A stretch of DNA of 64,000 bases from an uncultured Collinsella sp. (GCA_902497025.1 CABVDJ010000009.1:1-64000); one strand, 5' to 3'. Counted from the first letter of the stretch, positions 35,646 through 45,506 are shown. Program-made: numbers and translations. The notes: generated by a model not told the origin, from the sequence alone.

Positions 35646-35686
35646 CAATAACCCATAAGGTAAGTATGTTTCTGAGTTATTTCGTG

Positions 35687-35716
35687 TTGACCCATTTGAG
35701 CGCGATAGGGTATAAC
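35687..35716 (+). promoter_or_regulatory. Promoter of the amino-acid ABC operon
   Basis: TTGACC (35687-35692), 18-base spacer, TATAAC (35711-35716), about 44 bases before the ATG. The clearest sigma-70-type promoter in the window. Confidence 0.7.
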
Positions 35717-35759
35717 TCTACTCAACCGCTAGGGACTTTATTGAGAAAGGTGTTCTACC

Positions 35760-36755
35760 ATGAGCAAGAACCTCTCCCAGCAGGTCGTTCTCGACCGCCG
35801 CGGCTTCGTTGCCGCCACCTTCGCAACCGTCGCCGGCCTTGGTCTTGCCGGCTGCTCTGACACCAGCGCCGAGGCCGACAAGGGTTCCGCCGCCGGCTCT
35901 TCCAAGAGCTCCGAGGATACCGAAGCTTCCACCACGCTCGACGCTAAGGCATTCGACAAGCTCGTCGACAACGGCCCCAAGGCCGATGACGACGCCATCG
36001 CCGCCAGCACCTGGGCGACGGCCGTCAAGGACGCCGGCGTCTTTAAGATCGGTGGCGTTCAGACCTCCACGCTCTTCTCCCTCCTCAACGAGAAGGACGG
36101 TCAGACCCGCGGCTTCGATGCCGGCATCGCGCAGCTTCTGTCCAACTACATCCTGGGCGAGAACAAGGTCGAGATCACCCAGGTGACCTCGGACACGCGC
36201 GAGTCCGTCCTGCAGAACGGCCAGGTCGATGCCGTCTTTGCCACCTACACCATCACTGACGAGCGCAAGAAGCTCGTCTCCTTCGCCGGCCCCTACTACT
36301 ACACGCAGCAGGCCATCCTGGTGCTCGCCGATAACGACGACATCAAGAGCGTCGACGACCTGGCCGACAAGAACGTCGCCGTCCAGTCCGGCTCCAACGG
36401 CCCCGCCATCCTGGAGGAGTTCGCCCCCAAGGCCAGCCAGCAGGAGTTCAAGACCGACGAGGAGGCCCGCCAGGCACTCCAGCAGGGCCGCGTTGACGCC
36501 TACGTCATCGATAACAACATGCAGCAGAGCGCCCTGGTCCGCGAGCCCGGTAAGTACAAGATCGCCGGCAAGCCCTTCGGCAGCAAGGAGCCCTACGGCA
36601 TCGGCCTGCCGCTCGATTCCGACGGCGTCGCCTTTGTCAACGACTTCCTTAAGAAGATCGAGGACGACGGTACCTGGACCGAGCTGTGGCAGATCTGCAT
36701 CGGCGACCGTACGGGCGACACCAATGTTCCCGAGCTGCCCGAGATCGGCGCCTAG
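35760..36755 (+). CDS. Amino-acid ABC transporter substrate-binding lipoprotein (Tat-type signal)
   Basis: 331 residues. The signal peptide contains the twin-arginine run DRRGFVAATFATVAGLGLAG followed by the lipobox Cys (LAGC, Cys35), so it appears to be a Tat-exported lipoprotein. A Ser/Ala/Asp/Glu-rich linker (~36-65) leads to the periplasmic-binding fold of the polar amino-acid family (GluB-like): TRGFDAGIAQLLSNYIL, ITQVTSDTRESVLQNGQVDA, SFAGPYYYTQQAILV and EPYGIGLPLDSDGV. Likely ligand glutamate, glutamine or a similar polar amino acid. First gene of a four-gene importer; a hairpin between it and the permease genes probably makes it more abundant than the rest. Confidence 0.93.
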   Translation: MSKNLSQQVVLDRRGFVAATFATVAGLGLAGCSDTSAEADKGSAAGSSKSSEDTEASTTLDAKAFDKLVDNGPKADDDAIAASTWATAVKDAGVFKIGGVQTSTLFSLLNEKDGQTRGFDAGIAQLLSNYILGENKVEITQVTSDTRESVLQNGQVDAVFATYTITDERKKLVSFAGPYYYTQQAILVLADNDDIKSVDDLADKNVAVQSGSNGPAILEEFAPKASQQEFKTDEEARQALQQGRVDAYVIDNNMQQSALVREPGKYKIAGKPFGSKEPYGIGLPLDSDGVAFVNDFLKKIEDDGTWTELWQICIGDRTGDTNVPELPEIGA

Positions 36756-36843
36756 GCAGCGAGCCTGGTAACGGCCGCAACGAAACCATATGCAAACGCA
36801 TGATGCGCTTTATTGCGGTAAACTGTTTCCTCACTGAGTTGTC

Positions 36844-36872
36844 GGGGCTTCCGTACACACGGGAGCCCCTTT
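36844..36872 (+). terminator. Attenuating hairpin inside the ABC operon
   Basis: GGGGCTTCC (36844-36852) pairs with GGGAGCCCC (36861-36869), one mismatch, then TTTCC. It stands 22 bases before the first permease gene and likely lowers expression of the permeases and ATPase relative to the binding protein. Confidence 0.7.
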
Positions 36873-36893
36873 CCTTATCGGCAGGAGGTCCGC

Positions 36894-37553
36894 ATGAGTC
36901 TCTCCGAGCTCTGGTCGCTCTATGGCCAGAACTATATCGACGCGCTGCTAGCAACCTGGGGCATGACGCTTGAGTCGTTTGCCATCGCCATGGTGCTGGC
37001 CGTCGCCGTCACCGTGATGCGTGTGTCGCCGCTCAAGCCGCTGCGCGTCTTTGGCGACCTGTATGTCCAGGTCTTCCGCAACATCCCCGGCATCGCGCTG
37101 CTTATCATCGTCGTCTATGCGCTTCCGCCGCTCAAGGTCGTCCTGCCCTACCGCACCTGCGTTATCGTCGCCACGGTCCTTTTGGGCTCGGCCTTTGGTT
37201 CCGAGAACTTTATGAGCGGCATCAACACCGTTGGTGTCGGTCAGGTCGAAGCCGCACGTTCGCTCGGCATGAGCTTCAGCCGTATCCTCGCCAAGATCGT
37301 GATTCCACAGGCACTGCGCTCAAGCGTGCTGCCCATGACCAACCTCTTTATCGCCGTCATGCTCACCACCGCGCTCGGTAGCCAGGTGCCGCTTAAACCG
37401 CAGGAGCTCACCGGCGTGGTGAGCTACATCAACACGCGCTCGCTCGGCGGCGTCGTCGCGTTCTTTATCTCGGCACTCGGCTACCTGGGCACGGCCTTTG
37501 TGGTGAGCCACATTGGCAACTACATCGATAAGAAGGTGAGGATCCTCCGATGA
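36894..37553 (+). CDS. Amino-acid ABC transporter permease (first subunit)
   Basis: 219 residues, five or so membrane helices, HisM/GluC type. The coupling-loop signature is clear: EAARSLGMSFSRILAKIVIPQ (EAA-x3-G-x9-I-x-LP form), with FRNIPGIALLIIVVYALPP upstream. It pairs with the next permease to form the membrane pore. A strong AGGAGG precedes the ATG. Its stop overlaps the next start by four bases (ATGA), so translation is coupled. Confidence 0.95.
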   Translation: MSLSELWSLYGQNYIDALLATWGMTLESFAIAMVLAVAVTVMRVSPLKPLRVFGDLYVQVFRNIPGIALLIIVVYALPPLKVVLPYRTCVIVATVLLGSAFGSENFMSGINTVGVGQVEAARSLGMSFSRILAKIVIPQALRSSVLPMTNLFIAVMLTTALGSQVPLKPQELTGVVSYINTRSLGGVVAFFISALGYLGTAFVVSHIGNYIDKKVRILR

Positions 37554-38383
37554 GCAAGCATTCCTCCCCTGCACTTACCATGCGCGATGCGCTCTACGAG
37601 GCTCCCGGCCCCAAGATGCGCGCCAAGATTCGCATCGGCACCGCTATCTCGCTCGTTGCCGTCGCCGTGCTCGTCGCCCTGGTACTGCAGCGCTTTTATG
37701 TGACCGGCCAGCTTTCGGTCCACTATTGGTATTTCTTTACGCACCTCACCACCTGGAAGTTCTTGCTTGCCGGCTTTGAGGGCACCGTTAAAGTCGCACT
37801 CACCGCTGGCGCCATCGCGCTGGTGCTGGGCCTAGCCCTTATGCTCGGCCGCACCAGCGACATTAAGCCGCTCCAGCTGGTTTGCCGTGTGCTCACCGAT
37901 TTCTTCCGCGGTGTGCCGAGCCTGCTGTTTATCTACTTCTTCTTTTTGGTGCTGCCCCAGTACAAGATCTCGCTGCCGTCGTTTTGGATGCTCACGCTTC
38001 CCGTCGCGCTCGCTGCAGCCGGCGTGCTGGCCGAGATTTTCCGCGCCGGCGTCAATGCCGTGCCGCGCGGCCAGGTCGAGGCCGCCCAGGCGCTCGGTCT
38101 CTCCAAGGCCAAAATCACCTTTAAAATCGTGTTGCCGCAGGCTATTCGGTTTATCATTCCGTCGTTGATTTCGCAGCTTGTGGTCGTAGTCAAAGACACC
38201 ACCGTCGCCTATGTGGTGAGCTACCCCGACCTCATGCAAAACGCCCGCGTGCTCATTACCAACTACGACGCCCTCGTGTCGGTCTACCTGGTAATCGCGG
38301 TCATCTACATCCTCATCAACGTCGCGATCAACAAGGCCGCTGTCTATGTTTCGCACAAGACCGGCGCGACCATCATCCGCTAA
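37550..38383 (+). CDS. Amino-acid ABC transporter permease (second subunit)
   Basis: 277 residues, GluD type. A longer cytoplasmic N terminus (~35 residues) precedes about six membrane helices. Coupling loop EAAQALGLSKAKITFKIVLPQ; earlier RVLTDFFRGVPSLLFIYFFF. It dimerises with the permease from the overlapping upstream gene (ATGA overlap). The ATPase gene follows 36 bases later with AAGGAG. Confidence 0.95.
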   Translation: MSKHSSPALTMRDALYEAPGPKMRAKIRIGTAISLVAVAVLVALVLQRFYVTGQLSVHYWYFFTHLTTWKFLLAGFEGTVKVALTAGAIALVLGLALMLGRTSDIKPLQLVCRVLTDFFRGVPSLLFIYFFFLVLPQYKISLPSFWMLTLPVALAAAGVLAEIFRAGVNAVPRGQVEAAQALGLSKAKITFKIVLPQAIRFIIPSLISQLVVVVKDTTVAYVVSYPDLMQNARVLITNYDALVSVYLVIAVIYILINVAINKAAVYVSHKTGATIIR

Positions 38384-38419
38384 CGCTTTACCATTTCGAG
38401 TCATAAGGAGCCGAGCACC

Positions 38420-39184
<765 letters not shown>

Positions 39185-39271
39185 CCAGCCACCCCGTGGG
39201 GCAAATCCATCGGAAGCGTTGTCCCACGTCTCTCATGCGCCCTGTCACCTTCAGATTCGAAAGCTACGCCC

Positions 39272-40081
39272 ATGATCGGAACCCGCACCTCATCGTCCTA
39301 TACCCCACACATCGACGTCGCCCCCGCCGACCGTCCGCTCATCCTCGTCGCGCCGCGCTGGGAAGAGGCAAAGCCGTTTTTAAGCGAGGTGCTCTCCCCC
39401 AACGAGGAGATTGCGAGCGTCTTTGTCGATGCCATCCTTGCCGCCGGCGGCCTGCCGCTGCAGATGTCCATCACCGAGGACATTGAGGTCATCCGTCATT
39501 ACGTCGATATCGCCGACGGCATCGCCATTCCCGGCGGCCCCGATGTCAATCCCAAGCGCTGGGGCGACGAGCGCCCCTACGACCCCACCCTCTGCTGCGA
39601 GATCCGCGATAGCTTTGAGTTTAAGCTGGTCGGCGAGGTGCTCCGCGCCAAAAAGCCACTCTTTACCACCTGCCGCGGCACGCAGCTGCTCAACGTCGCC
39701 ACCGGCGGCACCCTGTGCATGGACGTGCCGAGCCTGGGTGCGCGCGAGGGTCGCACGCAGTGGCGTCACACCCACGTGCTCAACGATCCCGTGCATCCCG
39801 TCGAGGTCGTGCCGGGCTCGCTTCTGGAGCGCGCGCTTGGCGGGCACAGGCTGATCCAGACCAACTCCGCACACCACTGCTGCGTCGATCATCTGGGTAA
39901 AAGCACGCGCTTGGTCGCCAAGGCAACCGACGGCGTTCCCGAGTGCATCGAAGTCGAAGGCCAGCCTTTCTGCCTGGGCGTGCAATGGCATCCCGAGTAC
40001 ACCTGGCAGACGCTCGAGACCGACTTTAACCTCTGGAAGTCGTTTGTCGAGGCAGCGGCAAAGGTCAAGCAGGCTCGCTAG
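39272..40081 (+). CDS. Gamma-glutamyl-gamma-aminobutyrate hydrolase family protein (class C26)
   Basis: 269 residues, class I glutamine-amidotransferase fold. Nucleophile in FTTCRGTQLLNVATGG (Cys134), IPGGPDVNP upstream, and the His-Glu pair in LGVQWHPEYT near residue 235. PuuD-like enzymes release glutamate from gamma-glutamyl compounds. Sitting directly behind a polar amino-acid importer, it may handle an imported gamma-glutamyl substrate; this is inference from context. The ribosome site is weak. A long GC-rich hairpin with TTTT follows. Confidence 0.9.
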   Translation: MIGTRTSSSYTPHIDVAPADRPLILVAPRWEEAKPFLSEVLSPNEEIASVFVDAILAAGGLPLQMSITEDIEVIRHYVDIADGIAIPGGPDVNPKRWGDERPYDPTLCCEIRDSFEFKLVGEVLRAKKPLFTTCRGTQLLNVATGGTLCMDVPSLGAREGRTQWRHTHVLNDPVHPVEVVPGSLLERALGGHRLIQTNSAHHCCVDHLGKSTRLVAKATDGVPECIEVEGQPFCLGVQWHPEYTWQTLETDFNLWKSFVEAAAKVKQAR

Positions 40082-40102
40082 CTCGCGAACCGCACAACAG
40101 AT

Positions 40103-40145
40103 AAGGGCGCCCCGCCGGCCACATGGTCCGGTGGGGCGCCCTTTT
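40103..40145. terminator. Bidirectional terminator, C26 hydrolase / Hpt gene
   Basis: AAGGGCGCCCCGCCGG (40103-40118) pairs with 40128-40143 (one G:T), 9-base loop, TTTTG after it. It separates two convergent genes. Confidence 0.9.
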
Positions 40146-40186
40146 GCCTATACGCGGCAGGCACACAGCCCAAGGCTCACAACCTC

Positions 40187-40543
40187 TTACTCGCCCGCCT
40201 CGCGCAGAGCCGACATCGTAGCCGCATATTGCTGCTGCAGCGCATGCATTCCCTCGCGAGCGCCGTCAACGGCATCGGCGCCGCGCAGCGCCTCGGTCAC
40301 CACGACCGCCGGCTCGTACAGATTATCGAATCCCAGGTTCTGGCTCACGCCCTTGAGCGTGTGCGCTGCCATAAACGCACCTTCGGCGTCTCCTGCCGCC
40401 ATGGCGGCCTCCAGCTTGTCCATGCTCTCGTCATCCAAAAACTTGAGGGCAAAGTGGGCAAGCATTTCCTCGCCCATCAGCCGAGCGCACGCGTCATCAT
40501 AATTAGCGCCGATCTTCTCATACGCCTCACGCATGGAAATCAT
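40187..40543 (-). CDS. Hpt (histidine phosphotransfer) domain protein
   Basis: 118 residues, all-helical. The phosphorylatable His61 is in AAHTLKGVSQNLG, the standard Hpt motif, followed by a pattern of helices (EPAVVVTEALRGADAVDG). It would shuttle phosphate between a hybrid sensor kinase and a response regulator. It lies 23 bases downstream of a regulator gene carrying a receiver domain, so the two are an operon and likely partners. No histidine kinase is encoded in the window. Ribosome site GGAGTT. Confidence 0.9.
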   Translation of the reverse strand: MISMREAYEKIGANYDDACARLMGEEMLAHFALKFLDDESMDKLEAAMAAGDAEGAFMAAHTLKGVSQNLGFDNLYEPAVVVTEALRGADAVDGAREGMHALQQQYAATMSALREAGE

Positions 40544-40566
40544 GGATTAAAACTCCTTTGGTCAAA

Positions 40567-42447
40567 CTAAATCGTGGGAAACGCGACAACGTCGGCGGGG
40601 CGTGCCAACGTCTCGGCAATACGGTCTTGCACCTCGAGCAAGCAGTTGAGCAACAGTGGGTTAAAGGTGCCGAACTTACCGTCCAGGATCATCTGGATCG
40701 CCTCCTTGTGCGGGATAGCGTCCTTGTACACGCGCACGCTCGTCAGCGCATCATACACGTCGGCCACCGAGACCACCTGCGCGGCAATGGGAATCTCGTC
40801 GCCCTTAAGGCCATCGGGATAGCCCTTGCCGTCCCAGCGCTCGTGATGCCAACGCGCAATCTGGTACGCATATTCCATAAGCGCATTGCCGACGTGATGG
40901 CGGCCCAGCTCACGCAGCATGTCGGCGCCGATCGTGGTATGTGTTTTCATAATCTCGAACTCCTCGGGCGTAAGGCGCCCGGGTTTGTTGAGAATCGCAT
41001 CGTCAATCGACATCTTGCCGATATCGTGCAGCGCCGAAGCCAGGGCAATCGTAGAGCGTTCCTCATTGTCGAGGGAGATCGTGCCGCTACGCTGGACCAG
41101 ACAGCCAAGCAGCAGCTCGGTCAGCTTCTCGATGTTCGTAACGTGCCTGCCGCTCTCGCCATTGCGAAGCTCCATGACGCCGGCCATGATGTCGATGAGC
41201 ATGCGACTGTTCTTGACGCGCTCGTTGTACTGCTGGGACAGCAGGCTCGTCAGACGGCGCTGTTTGGCGTATAGGCGGATGGTGTTGCTTACACGGCGGC
41301 GCACGACACGGGAGTCAAACGGGCGGTTGATATAGTCCGAGGCGCCCAGCTCGTACGCGCGCAGAACCATATCATCGGAATCTTCGCTCGAAATCATGAT
41401 AAAAGGCAGATTGTCGATACCCGATCGGCGCGACAGATCGGCCAGCACCTCAAAGCCGCTTATGCCCGGCATGACAATATCCAGCAGCACGAGCGACAAC
41501 TCATCGCCATAGCGGTCGACCATGTCAAGCGCCGTACGACCGTTGTCGGCCTCGAGGATGCAATACTCGTCCTTGAGCATCTCTTTGAGAATGGCTCGGT
41601 TCATCTCGGAGTCATCGACAATAAGCACCAAAGGCTTGTCGCTTTGGAAGGCTTCGATGGAATCGGCATCGGTCACGACCGTACCGGCTTTTGCCTTAGC
41701 GCGGCTCAATAACTGGACAGCGCGGCCAACTCCCTCATCGACCGTCTCGCCATGAATGCGAACGCCACCAACACATGCCGTCAAGCTCACGTACTCATGG
41801 CCCGGAACAATCGTGGAATGAACGGCATCGGACACCTGATGCAGGCGACGGGTGAAGTCATCGGAGGGAATATTGGGCATGACGACCACAAACTTGTCGC
41901 AGCCATAGCGCACAAGCTCGTCAGTCGAACGAATTCCGCTGCGTATGGCTGTCGCCACAGCACCGAGCGCAAGGTCGCCGGCATGACGGCCACACGTATC
42001 GTTGAAGACCCTAAAATCATCAAGGTCGATCACCGCAACGCCGGCATTCATGCGGGCGCTACGGAGCTTTTCCTCGTAATATCGGCGATTGCGCACGCTC
42101 GTCAGCACGTCGGTGTAGACAAGGTCCTCTTCTGCAGCCTCTTGCTCATCGATCGGACGCACCATCAGCAGGACGTGAGGCTCGCCCTCGACCTTCAGAG
42201 GGCGTAGGCGGGCGCGGTACTCAACACCATCGTTGAGCAGTTGCTCCGACACCTCATCGGAATCTGCCAAGGCCTCAAGACTCGATTGACGCAGACAAGG
42301 GCACCGATTGCCGGCGAGCAGGCAGTTAGGCTCGCTCTTAATCTGATCGGCCGACAGCAAACGCACCACGGGGTAGGTCTTTGCGACGCGGGCGACCTCA
42401 GCGGCAGCCTCCTCGTCGGTTAGATTGACCTCGTGATTATTGAGCAT
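40567..42447 (-). CDS. GGDEF(degenerate)-REC-HD-GYP response regulator
   Basis: 626 residues. An N-terminal ~105-residue segment (PAS-like, with clustered Cys in CLLAGNRCPCL) precedes a GGDEF fold (~108-262) whose catalytic motif is YGCDKF at 181-186, so cyclase activity is doubtful. The receiver domain (~273-392) starts LVLIVDDSEMN and has phospho-acceptor Asp323. An HD-GYP domain (~405-600) carries HD at 474-475, HH at 534-535 and GYP at 542-544, the layout of cyclic-di-GMP phosphodiesterases. The order GGDEF before REC is unusual. Expected output: c-di-GMP breakdown controlled by phosphorylation through the neighbouring Hpt protein. Both points are predictions from motifs. Confidence 0.92.
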   Translation of the reverse strand: MLNNHEVNLTDEEAAAEVARVAKTYPVVRLLSADQIKSEPNCLLAGNRCPCLRQSSLEALADSDEVSEQLLNDGVEYRARLRPLKVEGEPHVLLMVRPIDEQEAAEEDLVYTDVLTSVRNRRYYEEKLRSARMNAGVAVIDLDDFRVFNDTCGRHAGDLALGAVATAIRSGIRSTDELVRYGCDKFVVVMPNIPSDDFTRRLHQVSDAVHSTIVPGHEYVSLTACVGGVRIHGETVDEGVGRAVQLLSRAKAKAGTVVTDADSIEAFQSDKPLVLIVDDSEMNRAILKEMLKDEYCILEADNGRTALDMVDRYGDELSLVLLDIVMPGISGFEVLADLSRRSGIDNLPFIMISSEDSDDMVLRAYELGASDYINRPFDSRVVRRRVSNTIRLYAKQRRLTSLLSQQYNERVKNSRMLIDIMAGVMELRNGESGRHVTNIEKLTELLLGCLVQRSGTISLDNEERSTIALASALHDIGKMSIDDAILNKPGRLTPEEFEIMKTHTTIGADMLRELGRHHVGNALMEYAYQIARWHHERWDGKGYPDGLKGDEIPIAAQVVSVADVYDALTSVRVYKDAIPHKEAIQMILDGKFGTFNPLLLNCLLEVQDRIAETLARPADVVAFPTI

Positions 42448-42658
42448 ATGGGGCCCTTTCGATAGTTTCGCATGGTAGCGGTGGGTTCCAAATGTTACAA
42501 GGTTAACACCTTGCCGATGCAGGTAAGCACGTGAATGCTGTTACATTTTTATGAGTTGGCAGACGGCGCGATTGAAGTCGCAGACGTGAGGTCTTGAGCA
42601 CATTTGTTAACACGGCCGAAACGTTTGCGAGTGAAGGCTGTTTTGTTTTTTGCAGCTG

Positions 42659-43456
42659 TTAGAGCCCCAGGATGCCACGGACAGTCTGGGCAGCCGCTGT
42701 CGGGCGATCGCGCAGGCCGTTGTGCGCGCCGGGAACCATTACGAGTGGACAGCCCAAAAGCTCAGCCGCCATCCTCGTGCCCGCCTCGCGGGGTGTACCG
42801 ACCGAAAGCTCGCCCAAAAACACAGCCGACACCGCCTTTGATTCTCGGGCGCGCTCCCAGTCGGGAGCATATGTCATATTTGTTCCGTATTCATTGGCCA
42901 TAAAGCAACGACCATTGCGCAGGGCATGCTTGGCTTCCGCTTCGGTCGTCCCAGGAGCCTCGGGGTCCAAGTCGCCGAGAGCTCCCAAGAAAAGCCGAAG
43001 CGCCCTTGAAACCTTTCCAGCCGCAATCATATCGAGCAAAATCGGAGCCGCGCCCATGCCGACGCCTTCGGCCGACACAGCCGGCTCATGCAGAATCGCA
43101 CGGGCGACGAGATGGGGTTCGATGCGAAGAAGCTCCAGCGCCACCAACGTACCGGCGCTGTGCGCAAGCACATTTGTCGGAGCGCCAATGTGTTCGATCA
43201 CGGCCTGCAGGTCGGCGGCCTGAGCGGCAAGATCATAGCTGCCGTCTGCCGCTTCGCTGCTGCCGCCACAGCCGCGGCGGTCGTAGGCAATTACGCGGTA
43301 GTTGTGACTGAGCTCACATGCAATGCCGTCGAAAAATGTGCCGTCGACACAAGCGCCGTGCACGCACACCAAGGCAGGAGTATCAGGCGACACATCCGGG
43401 CCGGCATATTCGCGACAGGCAATCGTGGTGCCCGCATTCTCGACCGTAAAATCCAT
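42659..43456 (-). CDS. Alpha/beta hydrolase
   Basis: 265 residues. The fold is shown by LVCVHGACVDGTFFDGI (oxyanion HG), VIAYDRRGCGGS, the nucleophile elbow NVLAHSAGT (Ser100, unusual AHSAG) and a late VPGAHNGLRDRP with the catalytic His. Cytoplasmic esterase- or lipase-like enzyme without a lid insertion typical of lipases; substrate not recognisable. Starts at ATG 43456 with GGGGG-type site upstream. Stands alone, with a 211-bp spacer to the regulator gene and a divergent radical SAM gene upstream. Confidence 0.88.
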   Translation of the reverse strand: MDFTVENAGTTIACREYAGPDVSPDTPALVCVHGACVDGTFFDGIACELSHNYRVIAYDRRGCGGSSEAADGSYDLAAQAADLQAVIEHIGAPTNVLAHSAGTLVALELLRIEPHLVARAILHEPAVSAEGVGMGAAPILLDMIAAGKVSRALRLFLGALGDLDPEAPGTTEAEAKHALRNGRCFMANEYGTNMTYAPDWERARESKAVSAVFLGELSVGTPREAGTRMAAELLGCPLVMVPGAHNGLRDRPTAAAQTVRGILGL

Positions 43457-43681
43457 GTTGTGCCCCCATCATCAACGCCCATCCAGTTGCGCGTCAGTAC
43501 GGCTGGATAGACCCGCATTTCTTTACGCCTTGTTAACAGATTAACTTTACCCGACCCGAGGCTTTTCATGACACGGCATAATGAGCGACGTGAAAAAACG
43601 AAACTTGTAAAGCAAGAGCCCGCACCCTGCTTTGGAGCCGATGCTATGCTTAGGCACAATTGTCTTGAGGAGTATATGCCT

Positions 43682-44458
43682 ATGTCTACGTTTTTGAATG
43701 CCAGCCCCATCTTTGGGCCCGTTCGCAGCCGTCGCCTTGGTCTCTCGCTCGGCGTCAACATGATGCCGGCCAGCGGCAAAATCTGCACGTTCGACTGCAT
43801 TTACTGCGAAAACGGCCTCAACGCCGAGCGCCCCTGTCATGAGCCGTACAACACAGCTGCCGTGGTACTCGACGCGCTCGAGGCAAAGCTGCACGAGATG
43901 GCAGCTGAGGGCGAGCTCCCCGATGTGATCACCTTCGCAGGCAACGGCGAGCCCACCGCCGCGCCGGAGTTTCCGCAGGCCATCGCCGGTGCCGTCGCGC
44001 TTCGCGACCAGCTTGCCCCAAACACCAAGATTGCCGTGCTTTCCAACGGCACGCGCGCCGACCGTCCCCAGGTACACGATGCGCTCATGATGGTCGACGA
44101 CAACATCCTCAAGCTCGATACGGTCGGCCCGGCATTTATCCAGCTGCTCGATCAACCCGTTGGCCCCTACGATGTGGAGCACCAGATCGAGACGTTCGCG
44201 AGCTTTAACGGTCACGTTATTATCCAGACTATGTTTTTGAGCGGTGAGTACCGGGGCAAGTCTCTCGACAACATCGGCGAGGAGTACGTTGCCCCCTGGC
44301 TCGCGGCGCTCGAGCGCATTCGCCCACAAGAAGCGACCATCTACACGGTGGCGCGCGAGACACCGGTCGCCGGCCTTGCCAAAGCGGCGCCTGAGGTGCT
44401 CGACGCCATTGCCGCGCGCGTGCGCGCCATCGGCATTCCCTGCCAGGTGAGCTACTAG
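43682..44458 (+). CDS. Radical SAM protein (COG0731-like)
   Basis: 258 residues from the ATG at 43682; TGAGGAG stands 9 bases ahead, better than for the ATG six bases earlier, and the long upstream frame is not protein-like. The N terminus FGPVRSRRLGLSLGVNMMP is followed by CTFDCIYC (Cys35, 39, 42), the CX3CX2C [4Fe-4S] site. Next come ITFAGNGEPTAAPEF (GGE-type SAM motif) and LSNGT. This is the group of small radical SAM proteins related to COG0731; the reaction is unknown. Convergent or stand-alone arrangement; a family-V hairpin follows its stop. Confidence 0.88.
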   Translation: MSTFLNASPIFGPVRSRRLGLSLGVNMMPASGKICTFDCIYCENGLNAERPCHEPYNTAAVVLDALEAKLHEMAAEGELPDVITFAGNGEPTAAPEFPQAIAGAVALRDQLAPNTKIAVLSNGTRADRPQVHDALMMVDDNILKLDTVGPAFIQLLDQPVGPYDVEHQIETFASFNGHVIIQTMFLSGEYRGKSLDNIGEEYVAPWLAALERIRPQEATIYTVARETPVAGLAKAAPEVLDAIAARVRAIGIPCQVSY

Positions 44459-44499
44459 CAAAACCACGCAGCAGCCAGTGTCCGCCATCCCGCTCCATC

Positions 44500-44566
44500 A
44501 GTTGCGGTGATATAGTTCCTATTTATGCTGTTAAACCGCTTAAATCGGAACTATATCACCGCAACT
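44500..44566. repeat. Family-V hairpin (AGTTGCGGTGATATA), copy 1
   Basis: Perfect 20-bp arms, 44500-44519 with 44547-44566, plus an inner ATTTA/TAAAT pair (44521-44525 with 44541-44545) and a 15-base loop. It lies between the radical SAM and map genes. Confidence 0.9.
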
Positions 44567-44618
44567 TTTATGGACGCGTGGGTGGGCTATACTAGCTGCG
44601 GATGAAAGGAAGTTAGCC

Positions 44619-45506
44619 ATGTTTGACAACGGACCTGTGCCCGGCCGCAACGACGCTTGCTGGTGCGGCAGCGGCAAAAAATATAAGAAATGCCATAGCG
44701 CCTTTGATGAGCGCCTTGAGCGCCTGTGGGAAGAGGGCTGGGAGGTCCTGCCCCGCACGCTCTACAAGACACCCACCGATATCGAGGGCATCAAGCGCTC
44801 GGCCGCTATCAACGTGGGCGTGCTCGATTACGTAGGCGAACACATCGCCGCGGGCATGACCACCAACCAGATCGACCAGATGATCTACGACTACACCGTC
44901 GAGCACGGCGGCACGCCGGCCGACCTCAACTACGAGGGCTACCCCAAAAGCGTGTGCACATCGATCAATGATGTGGTCTGCCACGGCATTCCTTGCGACA
45001 CGGACGTGCTGCACGAGGGCGACATCATCAACGTGGACTGCTCCACGATCCTGGACGGTTACTTTAGTGATTCGAGCCGTATGTTCTGCATCGGCGAGGT
45101 CTCGGCCGAGCGCCAGCGCCTGGTCGAAGTCACCCGTGCCAGCGTGGAGGCGGGTCTGGCGGCCGTCAAGCCATGGCTACCACTGTCCGTTATGGCCGAG
45201 GCCGTGCAAAAGACGGTCGAGGACGCCGGCTTTAGCGTGGTGCGCGAGTACGGCGGACACGGCATCGGTAAGGAGTTCCACGAGGACCCGTTTGTGGGCT
45301 TTACCACCGAGGCGCCCGATGTGGACACCATTATGGCTCCGGGCATGGTCTTTACCATCGAGCCCATGGTCAATGCCGGAGCGCCCGACATTAAGATCAG
45401 CAAGGGCGACGGCTGGTGTGTGCGCACCAAGGACGGTAGCGATTCGGCCCAGTGCGAGGTACAGCTCGTGGTGACCGAGGACGGTTACGAGCTGCTCAGC
45501 TGGTAG
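44619..45506 (+). CDS. map: Type I methionine aminopeptidase with SEC-C zinc motif
   Basis: 295 residues. Removes the initiator methionine from nascent proteins. The N terminus carries a SEC-C motif (PGRNDACWCGSGKKYKKCH; Cys14, Cys16, Cys25, His26), found in some Gram-positive MetAPs and thought to help ribosome or nucleic-acid contact. The pita-bread domain follows, with GYPKSVCTSINDVVCHGIP, IINVDCSTILDGYFSD (metal Asps), GGHGIGKEFHEDP (metal His) and FTIEPMVNAG plus a final CEVQLVVTEDG (metal Glus). The ATG has GAAAGGAAG upstream. A strong terminator follows. Confidence 0.96.
   Translation: MFDNGPVPGRNDACWCGSGKKYKKCHSAFDERLERLWEEGWEVLPRTLYKTPTDIEGIKRSAAINVGVLDYVGEHIAAGMTTNQIDQMIYDYTVEHGGTPADLNYEGYPKSVCTSINDVVCHGIPCDTDVLHEGDIINVDCSTILDGYFSDSSRMFCIGEVSAERQRLVEVTRASVEAGLAAVKPWLPLSVMAEAVQKTVEDAGFSVVREYGGHGIGKEFHEDPFVGFTTEAPDVDTIMAPGMVFTIEPMVNAGAPDIKISKGDGWCVRTKDGSDSAQCEVQLVVTEDGYELLSW

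Larger units (their letters stand above)
35108..35759. other. 652-bp intergenic region packed with repeats
   Basis: Between the dxs-like gene and the amino-acid ABC operon. In order: the dxs terminator, three tandem family-IV hairpins (35163-35382), a family-II hairpin (35413-35453), a gene-free part, a family-I hairpin (35592-35645) and the operon promoter (35687-35716). No ORF here is convincing. Confidence 0.8.

Noticed and set aside
44619..44700. SEC-C motif read as part of a SecA fragment
   Set aside because: It is in frame with a complete methionine aminopeptidase, a known combination.
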